NCBI RefSeq assembly: GCF_014698835.1
Contig: NZ_JACJTU010000017.1
Coordinates: 62,001 to 126,000, forward strand
DNA: 64,000 bases
Origin: Nostoc paludosum FACHB-159
GTDB taxonomy: Bacteria > Cyanobacteriota > Cyanobacteriia > Cyanobacteriales > Nostocaceae
Direction of reading: 5' to 3'
The translations under genes and the position numbers were made by a program. Below, in pieces: positions 42,471 through 50,969 of this stretch (its first letter is position 1; each line of letters starts with the position of its first letter). The notes under the pieces were generated by a model. That model had not been told where the DNA came from. It did no database searches and worked only from the letters and a program-made list of their open reading frames with translations.

Positions 42471-44096
42471 CTAAATATCCAACCCAAGCACCGTTAACTC
42501 CGGTGGATGTTCAACATTAAACTGATAATATATCTCTTGTCGTTCTTGCGGTGCAAGAGTTAATTGCCATTCTAAAATACCCATTTCCCCAAGTTGAATT
42601 TGCGGATTACTACGAATTAAACGCACTTTAATTTGTTCGTTACGGCTAACAGGCAATTGTTCAGTTACTTTCAATTTTACTTGTTGTTCCAGTAAGTTAG
42701 TAATTATCAACCGATAACTATAAGTAATTCGGCGCTGGTTGCTAATTAATCTTTTATCTACCAGACGTTCAACTAAATCGCGTTCAATTTTTAAACCTTC
42801 ATCAATCCCTAAATTGAGTTTAAATTCTTGACCTGGTGCAATATTTTCTAACCCAGTAGCACCAATAAAAACATTATTGCGGAAAATATTCGCTTTGCCT
42901 GGTAACAAAGTTGCACCGTTGGGACTATTTTTCACATTCCCTTGCAGATAAGCAAAACTTACCAAGCGCGGCATTGCCACATAATCAAACTTACAAGGAT
43001 AATCATCATTAAAAATTGTTGTTTTATGTGGTGCGCCATCACTAGGAATGTTACCGCCACCATTTAATTTAAAGGTAACTACACTTCCTTCTTTCGATAC
43101 TTGTGCTGCAATAATTTCCGCTGGGATGGAACTATCCTGTGCAACTTCGTCTTCTTCTTGCGAATTTTCCTCACCAGCAGGAGCGGCAGCTTGAAGTGCT
43201 ATTGTCGGTAAGGATGGGCGAGTTCCCCTTTGTCTAAATAATCGTGGACTAGGGCTATCAATATACCAAGGATCGAGTTTGGGTGGGAGCGTACCTAATC
43301 CCGGTTTTGCAGTAGAAAGGGTGAGACTTGCACCAATCCAATCTTCGCCACTGCTTTGAGTAATTTCTGCCAGGTAACTCAAATGTACGATATCGCTGGT
43401 GGTGCTAAAGCGCAAGTCATATAGCGGAGTCCAACTGGCGCGATTCACCAAGTATGATACTTCTAGTTCAAATTCGCCTTCACCAGCAGCTTCAACTCCT
43501 ACAACTAAGCTCAAACTTTCTTTGGGGTGCGGTGTTTGGATTTTTTGCAGTGAGATGTGGAGTGCTTGCAGTTGTTTGTCTAATTCCTGCTGTTGAGCTT
43601 TGCATTCTCCAGATGCGATCGCATATTCACTATACTGGCTTCCAAGAAAGTTGAGAAAGTCTAAAGTTTCGCTAAGACTCAAATTTTTTCGAGACAAACT
43701 CTGGGAAAAAGGTTCTTCTGTTTTTTCACGTAAGCCTTCGATAAAACTAGATTGCAATGCTAAAGCATCGATTTGGGCTTGCAAATGGCGTTTTTCTGCT
43801 TCTAATTGCTGAATTTGCCTGGTCAAATGTGCTACACGTTCTGCCACAGGTTCAGTAGTATAAATGCGATCGCTACTTACTCCCTGCAACCGTACTCCCA
43901 CCGTACCCGTACCGCTAACCCTCACAGACTCAGTTTCTAGAGTAACTGGCACTGAGGTAATTACTAATTCCCGTTCAATTCCTGTTAAAGAAACTACACC
44001 TCGCCGTGTAACCAATGCTCTATCAGCGTAGACTGTGACAGCTACAATCTCGCTTTCTACTGTTTTGCGCCAAGACTGTATTTCCGGGTTAACCAC
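42471..44096 (-). CDS. DUF4139 / mucoidy inhibitor MuiA-like protein
   Basis: A 541-residue protein. The N-terminal DUF4140 domain (VTVYADRALVTRRGVVSLT) is followed by a coiled-coil (RVAHLTRQIQQLEAEKRHLQ) and a DUF4139 beta-rich domain (VSYLVNRASWTPLYDLRF, then SGEDWIGASLTLSTAKPGLG). The central region is Pro/Glu rich. No signal peptide is apparent. The family is linked to mucoid phenotype in one bacterium, but its biochemical function is not known. It is convergent with the EEP gene, whose stop is 17 bases away. Confidence 0.87.
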   Translation of the reverse strand: MVNPEIQSWRKTVESEIVAVTVYADRALVTRRGVVSLTGIERELVITSVPVTLETESVRVSGTGTVGVRLQGVSSDRIYTTEPVAERVAHLTRQIQQLEAEKRHLQAQIDALALQSSFIEGLREKTEEPFSQSLSRKNLSLSETLDFLNFLGSQYSEYAIASGECKAQQQELDKQLQALHISLQKIQTPHPKESLSLVVGVEAAGEGEFELEVSYLVNRASWTPLYDLRFSTTSDIVHLSYLAEITQSSGEDWIGASLTLSTAKPGLGTLPPKLDPWYIDSPSPRLFRQRGTRPSLPTIALQAAAPAGEENSQEEDEVAQDSSIPAEIIAAQVSKEGSVVTFKLNGGGNIPSDGAPHKTTIFNDDYPCKFDYVAMPRLVSFAYLQGNVKNSPNGATLLPGKANIFRNNVFIGATGLENIAPGQEFKLNLGIDEGLKIERDLVERLVDKRLISNQRRITYSYRLIITNLLEQQVKLKVTEQLPVSRNEQIKVRLIRSNPQIQLGEMGILEWQLTLAPQERQEIYYQFNVEHPPELTVLGLDI

Positions 44097-44196
44097 CGTG
44101 AGTTTTCCCCCATTTTAATGGTTCTGCTGGTTAATTTTTAATGTTTGCTGGTCTAGCCGTCAACCCCTTTCAGGAATTCAAAATCAAAAATCTGAT

Positions 44197-44384
44197 AATA
44201 GGGCATGGGGCATTGGGCATTAGGCATTGGAATTAGTCTTTGAGGGAGATGAACAAGTCCCTAATGTCCTATGCCCTATACCTCATACCCAATGACGCCA
44301 GTAGCCACCCTGCGGGAAGCCGCAAAGCGTCTACAAGTCGGGAAACCCGCCCACGGCACTGGCTCCCCAATGCCCAATCAACAT
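44197..44384. repeat. Mixed intergenic repeats between DUF4139 and LysR genes
   Basis: GGGCATGGGGCATTGGGCAT heptamers are followed by their inverted form (CCCAATGCCCAATC at 44367-44380). Between them is GCGGGAAGCCGCAAAGCGTC, a GC-rich core of a dispersed repeat. Inverted heptamer ends flanking a GC-rich core suggest one composite element of about 180 bases. Confidence 0.65.
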
Positions 44385-45326
44385 TTATCTATGAGTTGCT
44401 TCAACCGCACTATAACTATAAGTAGCGTTTTGCTCTACGATGTCTTTTGCCGCAGCCAGCAGATAATCATAATAAGCACGAGCGACAATAGATAGCTGTT
44501 TACCAGATGGGTAAACCATGTACCAATTTCGGTGAATCGGGAAGTGTTGGACATCTAAAATGCTGAACTGTGAGGAGTCCAACAGTAAAGTATGACGAGA
44601 TAAAACAGAAATTCCTAAACCACCAACGATCGCTTGTTTAATTGCTTCGTTACTTCCTAATTCCAGCTTAACTCTTACCTTCACCCCTTGTTCGTCAAAT
44701 AAGCTTTGCACAGCACGACGAGTTCCTGAACCTGGTTCCCGCATAATAAAAGGTTCTTCAGCTAGGCGCTCTATCGGAATATTTTTTTCCTGAGATAAAG
44801 GATGATTAAGTGGTGCAAAGACTATTAAAGGGTTTTCTAAAAATGGTTGGCAAGTTATATCCATATTCTCTGGGATTTGACTCATAATATATAAGTCATC
44901 CAGATTCTGAGACATCCGTTCTAAAATTTGTTCGTGATTCGTGACTTGTAACGAGATATCAATACCTGGATAAAGTTCGCAAAACTTCCCTAACAAACGT
45001 GGTATAAAATATTTCGCTGTTGTAATCACTGCCAACTTTAGTTGTCCTTGTTTTAGCCCTTTTAAATCTGCCACCTTCATTTCAAACTGGGCTATATTAT
45101 CAAAAATTTGCCGACAAGTAGCAAATAATTCCCTTCCTGCCTCTGTCAAATACAGCCGTTTTCCCACCTGCTCAAATAATGGCAACCCTACCGATTTTGT
45201 CAGTTGCTTAATCTGCATGGAAACGGTAGGTTGAGTGAGAAATAATTCCTCAGCAGCACGAGTAAAGCTACTGTGCCGTGCCGCTGCCTCGAAGACTTTT
45301 AACTGGTGCAGCGTCGCTTGATTCAA
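44385..45326 (-). CDS. LysR-type regulator, CbbR/CmpR-like
   Basis: A 313-residue LysR-type protein. The winged helix is at residues 1-65 (FEAAARHSSFTRAAEELFLT), and the effector-binding domain starts near 90 (LKLAVITTAKYFIPRLLG). The sequence and position next to the ccm operon match the CmpR/RbcR group that senses metabolites such as ribulose bisphosphate or 2-phosphoglycolate and controls inorganic carbon genes. The exact orthologue (CmpR, RbcR or another) cannot be settled by reading. It is on the same strand as the ccm genes but separated by about 260 bases that include the ccmO end, so it probably has its own promoter. Confidence 0.88.
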   Translation of the reverse strand: MNQATLHQLKVFEAAARHSSFTRAAEELFLTQPTVSMQIKQLTKSVGLPLFEQVGKRLYLTEAGRELFATCRQIFDNIAQFEMKVADLKGLKQGQLKLAVITTAKYFIPRLLGKFCELYPGIDISLQVTNHEQILERMSQNLDDLYIMSQIPENMDITCQPFLENPLIVFAPLNHPLSQEKNIPIERLAEEPFIMREPGSGTRRAVQSLFDEQGVKVRVKLELGSNEAIKQAIVGGLGISVLSRHTLLLDSSQFSILDVQHFPIHRNWYMVYPSGKQLSIVARAYYDYLLAAAKDIVEQNATYSYSAVEATHR

Positions 45327-45583
45327 GGGTAGTTCTCCTGTAAATAGCGATTCATAGATATATTTCTAGTATTACTGAACAGTTGCCAATGATATAGCGA
45401 TGGTTATAGAAGGTCACGAGTTTTAATATTATAGATAAAACTCTATTATCGCTATTAAAAGAAAAATATTTGACTTATGGATTTAAGAAGCTATTATCAG
45501 AACAAATAAGAAAAGCGTAAGATGCCTTCTAGCTGACGGTGAATGTTGAATAATGAATGTGGATTTCCACAATTCATAATTCA

Positions 45584-46411
45584 TCATTCATCATTCCATA
45601 TTTCTTCTGCAACTTTTGTGGGTAGCTTAGTTAAATCTGGTAATCTTAACACTTCGATTTCGGCAACTTGCTCTTTCTCTTTAATATTCACTGGCAAGTT
45701 TAACGGTTGGCTTTGTTCTATCCAGCAGCTTGCTAATGGCAAAGTTTGTTCCATTTCGTCTAAGGGTCGGGGAATCACCATCACTGCATTTAATTCCCCA
45801 ATGCGTTCTGCCTCATACATTCCTGCTTCCACGGCTACGGCAACATTGGCTACGGAACCACGAATAATCGCTGTACACAAACCGGCACCAATTTTTTCAT
45901 AAGCTGCCAGATGGACATCAGCAGCTTTGAGCATGGCATCACACGCGCCTACCATCGCGGGAAATCCTCGCGTTTCTACCAAACCAATCGCTTGATTGCT
46001 CAAACGGCTGTGACTGCCTTCCTCCATCAATTTAGTGAAACGAGCTGTGATGGGAAGCACTATATCTAAGTTGGGATAGGGTCGCGGAATTACCAAGCTA
46101 GAAACCAACTGACCAAATTGTTCGGCAGTTTGTACGCCTGATTCCACAGCCAGACGCACATCCGCAATTCCACCCCGGACGATGGCAGTACAATGACCGC
46201 TACCAATCTTTTCATAGCCAACGAGGTGAACTCCAGCAGATTTGAGCATCATGTCCGCCGTCCCAACGATCGCCGGGAAACTGAGGGTAGAAACTAAGCC
46301 CAAGGCAGTATCCTTGAGGTCGTCGAAATGACCTGATGAATGCATAGAACTCATAGACCGTTGATTAAATGTTTCCATGTGAATTTTCCAAAATACGGAA
46401 AAAGCTGACAA
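45584..46411 (-). CDS. ccmO: Carboxysome shell protein CcmO (tandem BMC domains)
   Basis: A 275-residue protein with two BMC domains, about 35-120 (ALGLVSTLSFPAIVGTADMM) and 135-225 (AIGLVETRGFPAMVGACDAM). Each has the GSGHCTAIVRG or GAGLCTAIIRG hexamer-pore strand. The C-terminus extends about 50 residues beyond the second BMC. CcmO forms part of the shell facets and is required for carboxysome assembly. It is the last gene of the ccmK2-K1-L-M-N-O order. The start could be the first ATG at 46411 or the MSSMH-type Met a few residues later. Confidence 0.94.
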   Translation of the reverse strand: MSAFSVFWKIHMETFNQRSMSSMHSSGHFDDLKDTALGLVSTLSFPAIVGTADMMLKSAGVHLVGYEKIGSGHCTAIVRGGIADVRLAVESGVQTAEQFGQLVSSLVIPRPYPNLDIVLPITARFTKLMEEGSHSRLSNQAIGLVETRGFPAMVGACDAMLKAADVHLAAYEKIGAGLCTAIIRGSVANVAVAVEAGMYEAERIGELNAVMVIPRPLDEMEQTLPLASCWIEQSQPLNLPVNIKEKEQVAEIEVLRLPDLTKLPTKVAEEIWNDE

Positions 46412-46434
46412 CTTACAATTAACACTTACTCGGA

Positions 46435-47175
46435 CTAATCGTCAGAGTTTGGGTTGCTCAAGGATTGTCTATGGGGAAACAAAGTGGTCAACAGTCTGTT
46501 TATGCTGCCTTGCCCATAAATTTGAGTCCCGAAGCTATTGGGAGATTCTGTAGGTGGCTCACTGGGGTCTTCTTGGACGGCTGGTTCCAAATTAGGTTCA
46601 GCCTCATTAACAGGCTTAGGCGGTGGAGGAGACTGGCTTTCACTAGTAGCGGGAGATTTAAAGAAAGAAAGCGATCGCCCTTTTAACTCCACAAAAGCTG
46701 AAGCGGAAAAGTTAGTTGAGGAAATTAACTTTTCTTCACTTTCCCCTGAACCATTATTGTTTTCTGCACTTGTGGCAGGTGGGTTATCTGGGGATGAACT
46801 GAGTTGCTTTGTTTGACTAATTTGCCGACTGGTGTCTCCCAGAATCGAACCAGGTGGAATTACTTGTCCGGGTTCAACTGAAGTATTGAAAACTGTTGTT
46901 GCTGAACCAATGCAAGCATTTGCTCCAATTTTGCCCTTGCCAACCATCAAAAACCCGGCTCCCAGGTTTGCACCTGCTTCTACCTCTAGGGTTCCTTCAT
47001 GGACTTGGAGAATCGATCCCATGCCAATACATACCCCTGGGCCAATGATGATTTTGCTGTTTGCAGCTGCTTGGAGTATTACCCCAGGTGCGAGTACCGC
47101 GCTTGGATGAACAGTCACCTCACCACTAATGTAAGAATCAAAGTTATTGCTGAGGCGCAGTGGCGGCACAGACAT
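46435..47175 (-). CDS. ccmN: Carboxysome assembly protein CcmN
   Basis: A 246-residue protein. Residues about 15-125 form a left-handed beta helix of hexapeptide repeats (GVILQAAANSKIIIGPGVCI, GAGFLMVGKGKIGANACIG). A Pro/Ser-rich linker follows, and the last 25 residues contain the amphipathic encapsulation peptide IYGQGSINRLLTTLFPHRQ. In beta-carboxysomes CcmN binds CcmM through the hexapeptide domain and shell CcmK through this peptide. It lies between ccmO (23 bases away) and ccmM. Confidence 0.95.
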   Translation of the reverse strand: MSVPPLRLSNNFDSYISGEVTVHPSAVLAPGVILQAAANSKIIIGPGVCIGMGSILQVHEGTLEVEAGANLGAGFLMVGKGKIGANACIGSATTVFNTSVEPGQVIPPGSILGDTSRQISQTKQLSSSPDNPPATSAENNNGSGESEEKLISSTNFSASAFVELKGRSLSFFKSPATSESQSPPPPKPVNEAEPNLEPAVQEDPSEPPTESPNSFGTQIYGQGSINRLLTTLFPHRQSLSNPNSDD

Positions 47176-47211
47176 GGAAATTTTAACCTCAGAAGCCAGA
47201 AGAAATTAGGG

Positions 47212-47366
47212 AGTTAGGAGTTAGCAGCCAAGAGTGAGGAGTTAGTTAAAAGTGAGCAGTTATAAATTTTAAGTTTAGAGTTATGAATTAACAATCTTTT
47301 TCAACTCCCAACTCCCAACTCCCAACTCCTAACTCCTAACTCCTAACTTCTAACTCCTAACTCCTA
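47212..47366. repeat. Heptamer repeats between ccmN and ccmM
   Basis: GGAGTTA units on the left and many AACTCCT/AACTCCC units on the right (47308-47366) form an inverted arrangement within the 195-base gap. On the RNA this could fold into a long stem between the two cistrons. Confidence 0.72.
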
Positions 47367-47370
47367 ACTT

Positions 47371-49044
47371 CTACGGACGTTGAATTATTGTTTCTAATAC
47401 TCGACGCTTGGCTTTGGGGTCAATACCAATCAAGCGTACATATTCTCCTTCATATTCGGCGAGTTGCGCTTCTACAGATGCGATCGCTTCTCTTTCTGAA
47501 GAGGCTTGAATTTGACCTGTACTAGTCCAAGAACCTGTACGGAAACGTCTTTGGTCTACGTGTTCGACGCTAATTTTATATCCCCCAGCCAACAGTTGTT
47601 TTAGCTGGTCTACTACTTCGGAATTTAAACGAGTACTGGTAGCTGTTGCCTTCGCCGAAGACCCGCTGCTGCTAGAAAATGATGATTTCTGACTACCACT
47701 ACTAGCACTACTAGAGGAAGCTACTTGACCATTTGGACGTTGAATTATACTTTCTAGCACGCGCCGCTTGGCTTTGGTATCGATACCAATTAAACGCACA
47801 TATTCCCCTTGATGGTTGTCTATACACTCTTCTACAGCCGAAATCACTGCATTTGCCGAAGTTGCTTCAATTGGCTTGCAGCTACTCCAGGAACCAGTCC
47901 GGAAGCGGCGCTCATCTACGTGTTCAGTGCCAATTTTATAACCACCAGCCAAAAGTTGCCGGATTTGATCTACAGTTTCATTGTTAATTTTGCCACCGCC
48001 AGAGCCGTTACTACTATGACCATTATTGCTGCTGTAGCTGCCATTGCTAGAACTAGCAGGAGCTTTAAAGGTGGTGGCAGGTTTGGCTTCACCATCAGGA
48101 CGTTGAATGATGGTTTCTAACACCCGGCGTCTACCTTTGTCAATGCCAAACAGGCGGACGTATTCGCCACTGTGGTCTCTCAGACAGCTTTCTAAAGAAG
48201 CGATCGCTTCACCTAAAGATTTTGGTTCGATTGGCTGGCAGCTAGTCCAAGAACCTGTGCGGAACCGTCTTTGGTCTACATGTTCTGTGCCAATCTTATA
48301 CCCTTGCTGTAATAAATAGCGCAACTGCTCTATTGTTTGGGCACCCAAGCTATTACTCGCCACGTCATTACTCCTTTCCAACTCTAAAACTGTAATACCA
48401 TTACCTGTATAAGATTTAGCAATTTCATCCCGAATCGGCGCAATACATTTTATATCCTCAGCACAGAGATAACCAGCTCGTAGTGCCTGATTAATCCCAA
48501 CCACATGATGAGCGAATTCCTTATCCCGATCTTGCACGTCTGGCAAGCGGTCAGCTTGCTGCTGGGTGGTAATTATTGCTCCTGAAGGTATATACTTACC
48601 CGGTGGAATTTCTACATCTTGAATTAAAGCGTGCATCATCACGATGCAACCTGCACCTACCCTGGCATTAAACACCGTGGAGCGAAAGCCAATGAAGGAA
48701 TTGTCTCCAACATAAGCTGGCCCATGAATTAGAGCCATGTGGGTAATGCAAGCATTTTTGCCTATCCACACCGAGTATTTGTCTTGGTCGTCGCCAACTA
48801 CTCGACCTTGCTCCAACCCATGAATTACAACGCCATCTTGGATATTAGTGTTTTCACCAAGATAAAAAGGTGTGCCTTCATCCGCTCTAATCGTAGTCCC
48901 CGGAGCAACGATTACATTTGCACCTATGCGTACATCTCCAATTAAGTTGGAAAATTTGTGTACAAAGGCAGTTTCATGGATGTCAGGTTCGGCTAAATTC
49001 CTTGACCACGGGGTTGGGGGTGCCGCCGTGCTGCGGACTACCAT
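47371..49044 (-). CDS. ccmM: Carboxysome scaffold protein CcmM (gamma-CA plus three Rubisco-SSU-like domains)
   Basis: A 557-residue protein. Residues 1-210 form a gamma-carbonic anhydrase domain with zinc ligands His75, His102 and His107, plus Cys194 and Cys200, the pair whose disulphide activates the Thermosynechococcus enzyme. Three SSU-like domains follow (about 233-325, 355-440 and 470-557), each with GYKIGTEHVDQRRFRTGSW or a variant and GEYVRL-GID. The first two carry a paired Cys (SWTSCQPIE/LESCL and SWSSCKPIE/VEECI); the third lacks it. The linkers are Ser-rich. CcmM binds Rubisco and nucleates the carboxysome core. An internal GTG start yields a shorter isoform. Confidence 0.96.
   Translation of the reverse strand: MVVRSTAAPPTPWSRNLAEPDIHETAFVHKFSNLIGDVRIGANVIVAPGTTIRADEGTPFYLGENTNIQDGVVIHGLEQGRVVGDDQDKYSVWIGKNACITHMALIHGPAYVGDNSFIGFRSTVFNARVGAGCIVMMHALIQDVEIPPGKYIPSGAIITTQQQADRLPDVQDRDKEFAHHVVGINQALRAGYLCAEDIKCIAPIRDEIAKSYTGNGITVLELERSNDVASNSLGAQTIEQLRYLLQQGYKIGTEHVDQRRFRTGSWTSCQPIEPKSLGEAIASLESCLRDHSGEYVRLFGIDKGRRRVLETIIQRPDGEAKPATTFKAPASSSNGSYSSNNGHSSNGSGGGKINNETVDQIRQLLAGGYKIGTEHVDERRFRTGSWSSCKPIEATSANAVISAVEECIDNHQGEYVRLIGIDTKAKRRVLESIIQRPNGQVASSSSASSGSQKSSFSSSSGSSAKATATSTRLNSEVVDQLKQLLAGGYKISVEHVDQRRFRTGSWTSTGQIQASSEREAIASVEAQLAEYEGEYVRLIGIDPKAKRRVLETIIQRP
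48361..48379 (-). promoter_or_regulatory. ccmM: Internal ribosome-binding site and GTG start for the short CcmM isoform
   Basis: On the minus strand AAAGGAG (48377-48371) lies seven bases before an in-frame GTG (48363-48361), Val228 of CcmM. Starting there gives about 330 residues containing only the three SSU-like domains, the size of the known CcmM35 form. In Synechococcus the short isoform also comes from an internal start in this place. Confidence 0.85.
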
Positions 49045-49066
49045 CGCGAGATTCCTCCTGAATTAA

Positions 49067-49150
49067 GTTATGAGTTATGAGTTATGAGTTATGAGTTATG
49101 AGTTATGAGTTATGAGTTATGAGTTATGAGTTATGAGTTATGAGTTATGA
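49067..49150. repeat. Twelve perfect GTTATGA heptamers between ccmL and ccmM
   Basis: An uninterrupted run of twelve GTTATGA units (84 bases) lies just upstream of the ccmM start on the minus strand. It is followed at 49151-49240 by degenerate ACTCTTAACTTCTC units. This is a short-tandem heptamer repeat inside the ccm operon. Confidence 0.93.
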
Positions 49151-49250
49151 GTTTTAACTCTTTACCCCTAACTTCTCACTCTTAACTTGTCACTCTTAAC
49201 TTCTCGCTCCTAACTTCTCACTCCTCACTCCTAACTTCTCTAAGCGTTGA

Positions 49251-49553
49251 CTATCTATATTGATCTTTTTTGCTGTAGATTAGGCGATCTGCAACGTGAA
49301 TGGTGTCTATAATCGCCACCACTGCTGCATCTAATGGACGCTTTTCATTGCCATCAACTTGACGAGCGGCACTGCCACGACTGACAAGCACCCACTCATC
49401 TACTCCTGCCCCTACAATATCTGCTGCTACTTCATACTGTGGCAAGATGTTTCCGTTTTCATCCACCAATTGTAACAACAGTAGTTTTACACCTCTAAGA
49501 CTTGGGTCTTTTTGGGTGCTAACTACTGTGCCGCGAACTTTGGCAACTTGCAT
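49251..49553 (-). CDS. ccmL: Carboxysome vertex protein CcmL
   Basis: A 100-residue protein starting MQVAKVRGTVVSTQKDPSLR. The EutN/CcmL fold is marked by GVKLLLLQLVDENG, YEVAADIVGAGVDEWVLVSRGSAAR and PLDAAVVAIIDTI. Pentamers of CcmL close the shell corners. The length is typical. It follows ccmK1 by only six bases, so both are surely cotranscribed. Confidence 0.96.
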   Translation of the reverse strand: MQVAKVRGTVVSTQKDPSLRGVKLLLLQLVDENGNILPQYEVAADIVGAGVDEWVLVSRGSAARQVDGNEKRPLDAAVVAIIDTIHVADRLIYSKKDQYR

Positions 49554-49559
49554 TACAAA

Positions 49560-49904
49560 TTATGGTCTTCTACCAAAAGGACGAATTGCATTCACATTTT
49601 CCCGGAATTGCTCTACGTCTTCTGTATAACGAATTGGCAGGACGTATTCTAAGTTTTCGTGAGGACGAGCAATGATGTGAGTAGACAGTACTTGTCCGCC
49701 GTTGACTCGCTTGACAGATTCAACTCCTGCGGCTACAGAAGCTTGAACTTCCGATACGTCTCCCCGCACAATTACCGTTACCCGACCACTACCGATTTTT
49801 TCGTAACCCACCAGAGTGACGCGGGCTGCTTTCACCATCGCATCAGCAGCTTCCACTACCGCTGGAAAGCCTAGCGTTTCAACCATTCCTACTGCGATCG
49901 ACAT
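49560..49904 (-). CDS. ccmK1: Carboxysome shell protein CcmK1
   Basis: A 114-residue single-BMC protein, MSIAVGMVETLGFPAVVEAA, with GSGRVTVIVRGDVSEVQASV and IIARPHENLEYVLPI. Hexamers tile the shell facets. It differs from CcmK2 mainly by a longer tail (VEQFRENVNAIRPFGRRP), as in other cyanobacteria. It sits second in the operon. Confidence 0.95.
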   Translation of the reverse strand: MSIAVGMVETLGFPAVVEAADAMVKAARVTLVGYEKIGSGRVTVIVRGDVSEVQASVAAGVESVKRVNGGQVLSTHIIARPHENLEYVLPIRYTEDVEQFRENVNAIRPFGRRP

Positions 49905-50002
49905 TAGTTTTAATCCCTATTTAAAGATTTAAAGTTTTAGCCTTGGACACAAACAATGCTCAAAAAACAACAAAAGCGTTAATTTCTTTGTTTAAACGGC
50001 TT

Positions 50003-50311
50003 TTAGGTACGGAACTGTTCCACAGCTTCTGTGTAACGTATCGGCAAGACATACTCTAGGTTTTCGTGAGGACGAGCAATAATGTGTGTGGATAACACTT
50101 CACCACCATTAACTCTTCTGGCCGCTTCCACGCCAGCAGCTACGGAAGCTTGGACTTCCGATACATCTCCCCGAACTATCACGGTGACGCGAGCGCTACC
50201 AATTTTTTCATATCCTACTAAGGTGACACGGGCGGCTTTCACCATCGCATCAGCAGCTTCCACGACTGCTGGAAAGCCCTTCGTTTCAATCATTCCAACT
50301 GCAATTGGCAT
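50003..50311 (-). CDS. ccmK2: Carboxysome shell protein CcmK2
   Basis: A 102-residue single-BMC protein, MPIAVGMIETKGFPAVVEAA, with the pore strand GSARVTVIVRGDV and the end VEQFRT. It is the major facet protein of the beta-carboxysome shell. It is the promoter-proximal gene of the ccm operon, 98 bases before ccmK1, and nearly identical to CcmK1 over 100 residues, so the pair reflects a gene duplication. Confidence 0.96.
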   Translation of the reverse strand: MPIAVGMIETKGFPAVVEAADAMVKAARVTLVGYEKIGSARVTVIVRGDVSEVQASVAAGVEAARRVNGGEVLSTHIIARPHENLEYVLPIRYTEAVEQFRT

Positions 50312-50969
50312 CGCAGAACTCCTACAAAATTAATCCAATCGGTACTGTTATTTGAAATTTTTGACGGGGAGAGCTTGATCTTAGAGCTAAGAAAACACTT
50401 CCAAATTAAGCATAGGAAAGCTTGGCGTCCCTGGCAATATAAATCACTATAATAGTTTATGATAAAAAAGTTTTAAAAAACTTAACAAAAATTTATCTGT
50501 GTCCACGAGCAATTAAAGTGAACTGATTCCTAGAGCAGACACTTATGCTTTATAATTTCTTTATTACATATACAAAATGAGATTCATAGCCAAGGCTAAT
50601 CTCATGTGGGAAAGGAAGAGCAGTCGCTGTATGTTTTGCTGTCTCTATCTTTCCTCGATTTTTGCTACATCTACAATGACTAAGTAAAAAACATATAATT
50701 TTTTCAAATATATCGTATAAATTACTTTGGTTAAAGTAGAAATACAAATGTAAAAAGGTCGATGATGTTAAGGCAAGTAAATGCTTTTGCTTATATTAAG
50801 TTATATGTTACTGAACTTTAATAAGGTAAAATTAAGCAAAAATACCCCGAAGTTTTAGTTTAAACAATAGTAAACAAACATAGAGGTTTTGGCAAATTAA
50901 TTTAATTAAATTAAATAGTTGTCCGAAAGCTTTTTTAAAATTAAGGCTGAATCGTCAAGGGAAATTTAA
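50312..50969. promoter_or_regulatory. Divergent control region of the ccm operon and ndhF4
   Basis: This 658-base gap between the divergent ccmK2 and ndhF4 starts contains no gene. It is AT-rich. An eight-bp inverted repeat (ATGAGATT at 50577-50584, AATCTCAT at 50598-50605) could be a LysR-type or hairpin site, but no regulator box can be assigned. Both promoters must lie here. Confidence 0.55.

Noticed and set aside
46848..46862. tRNA T-arm-like string AATCGAACCAGG
   Set aside because: It lies inside ccmN and no cloverleaf can be built around it; no tRNA was found in the window.
50577..50605. LysR binding site in the ccm/ndhF4 control region
   Set aside because: An eight-base inverted repeat alone is too weak to assign to CmpR or another regulator.
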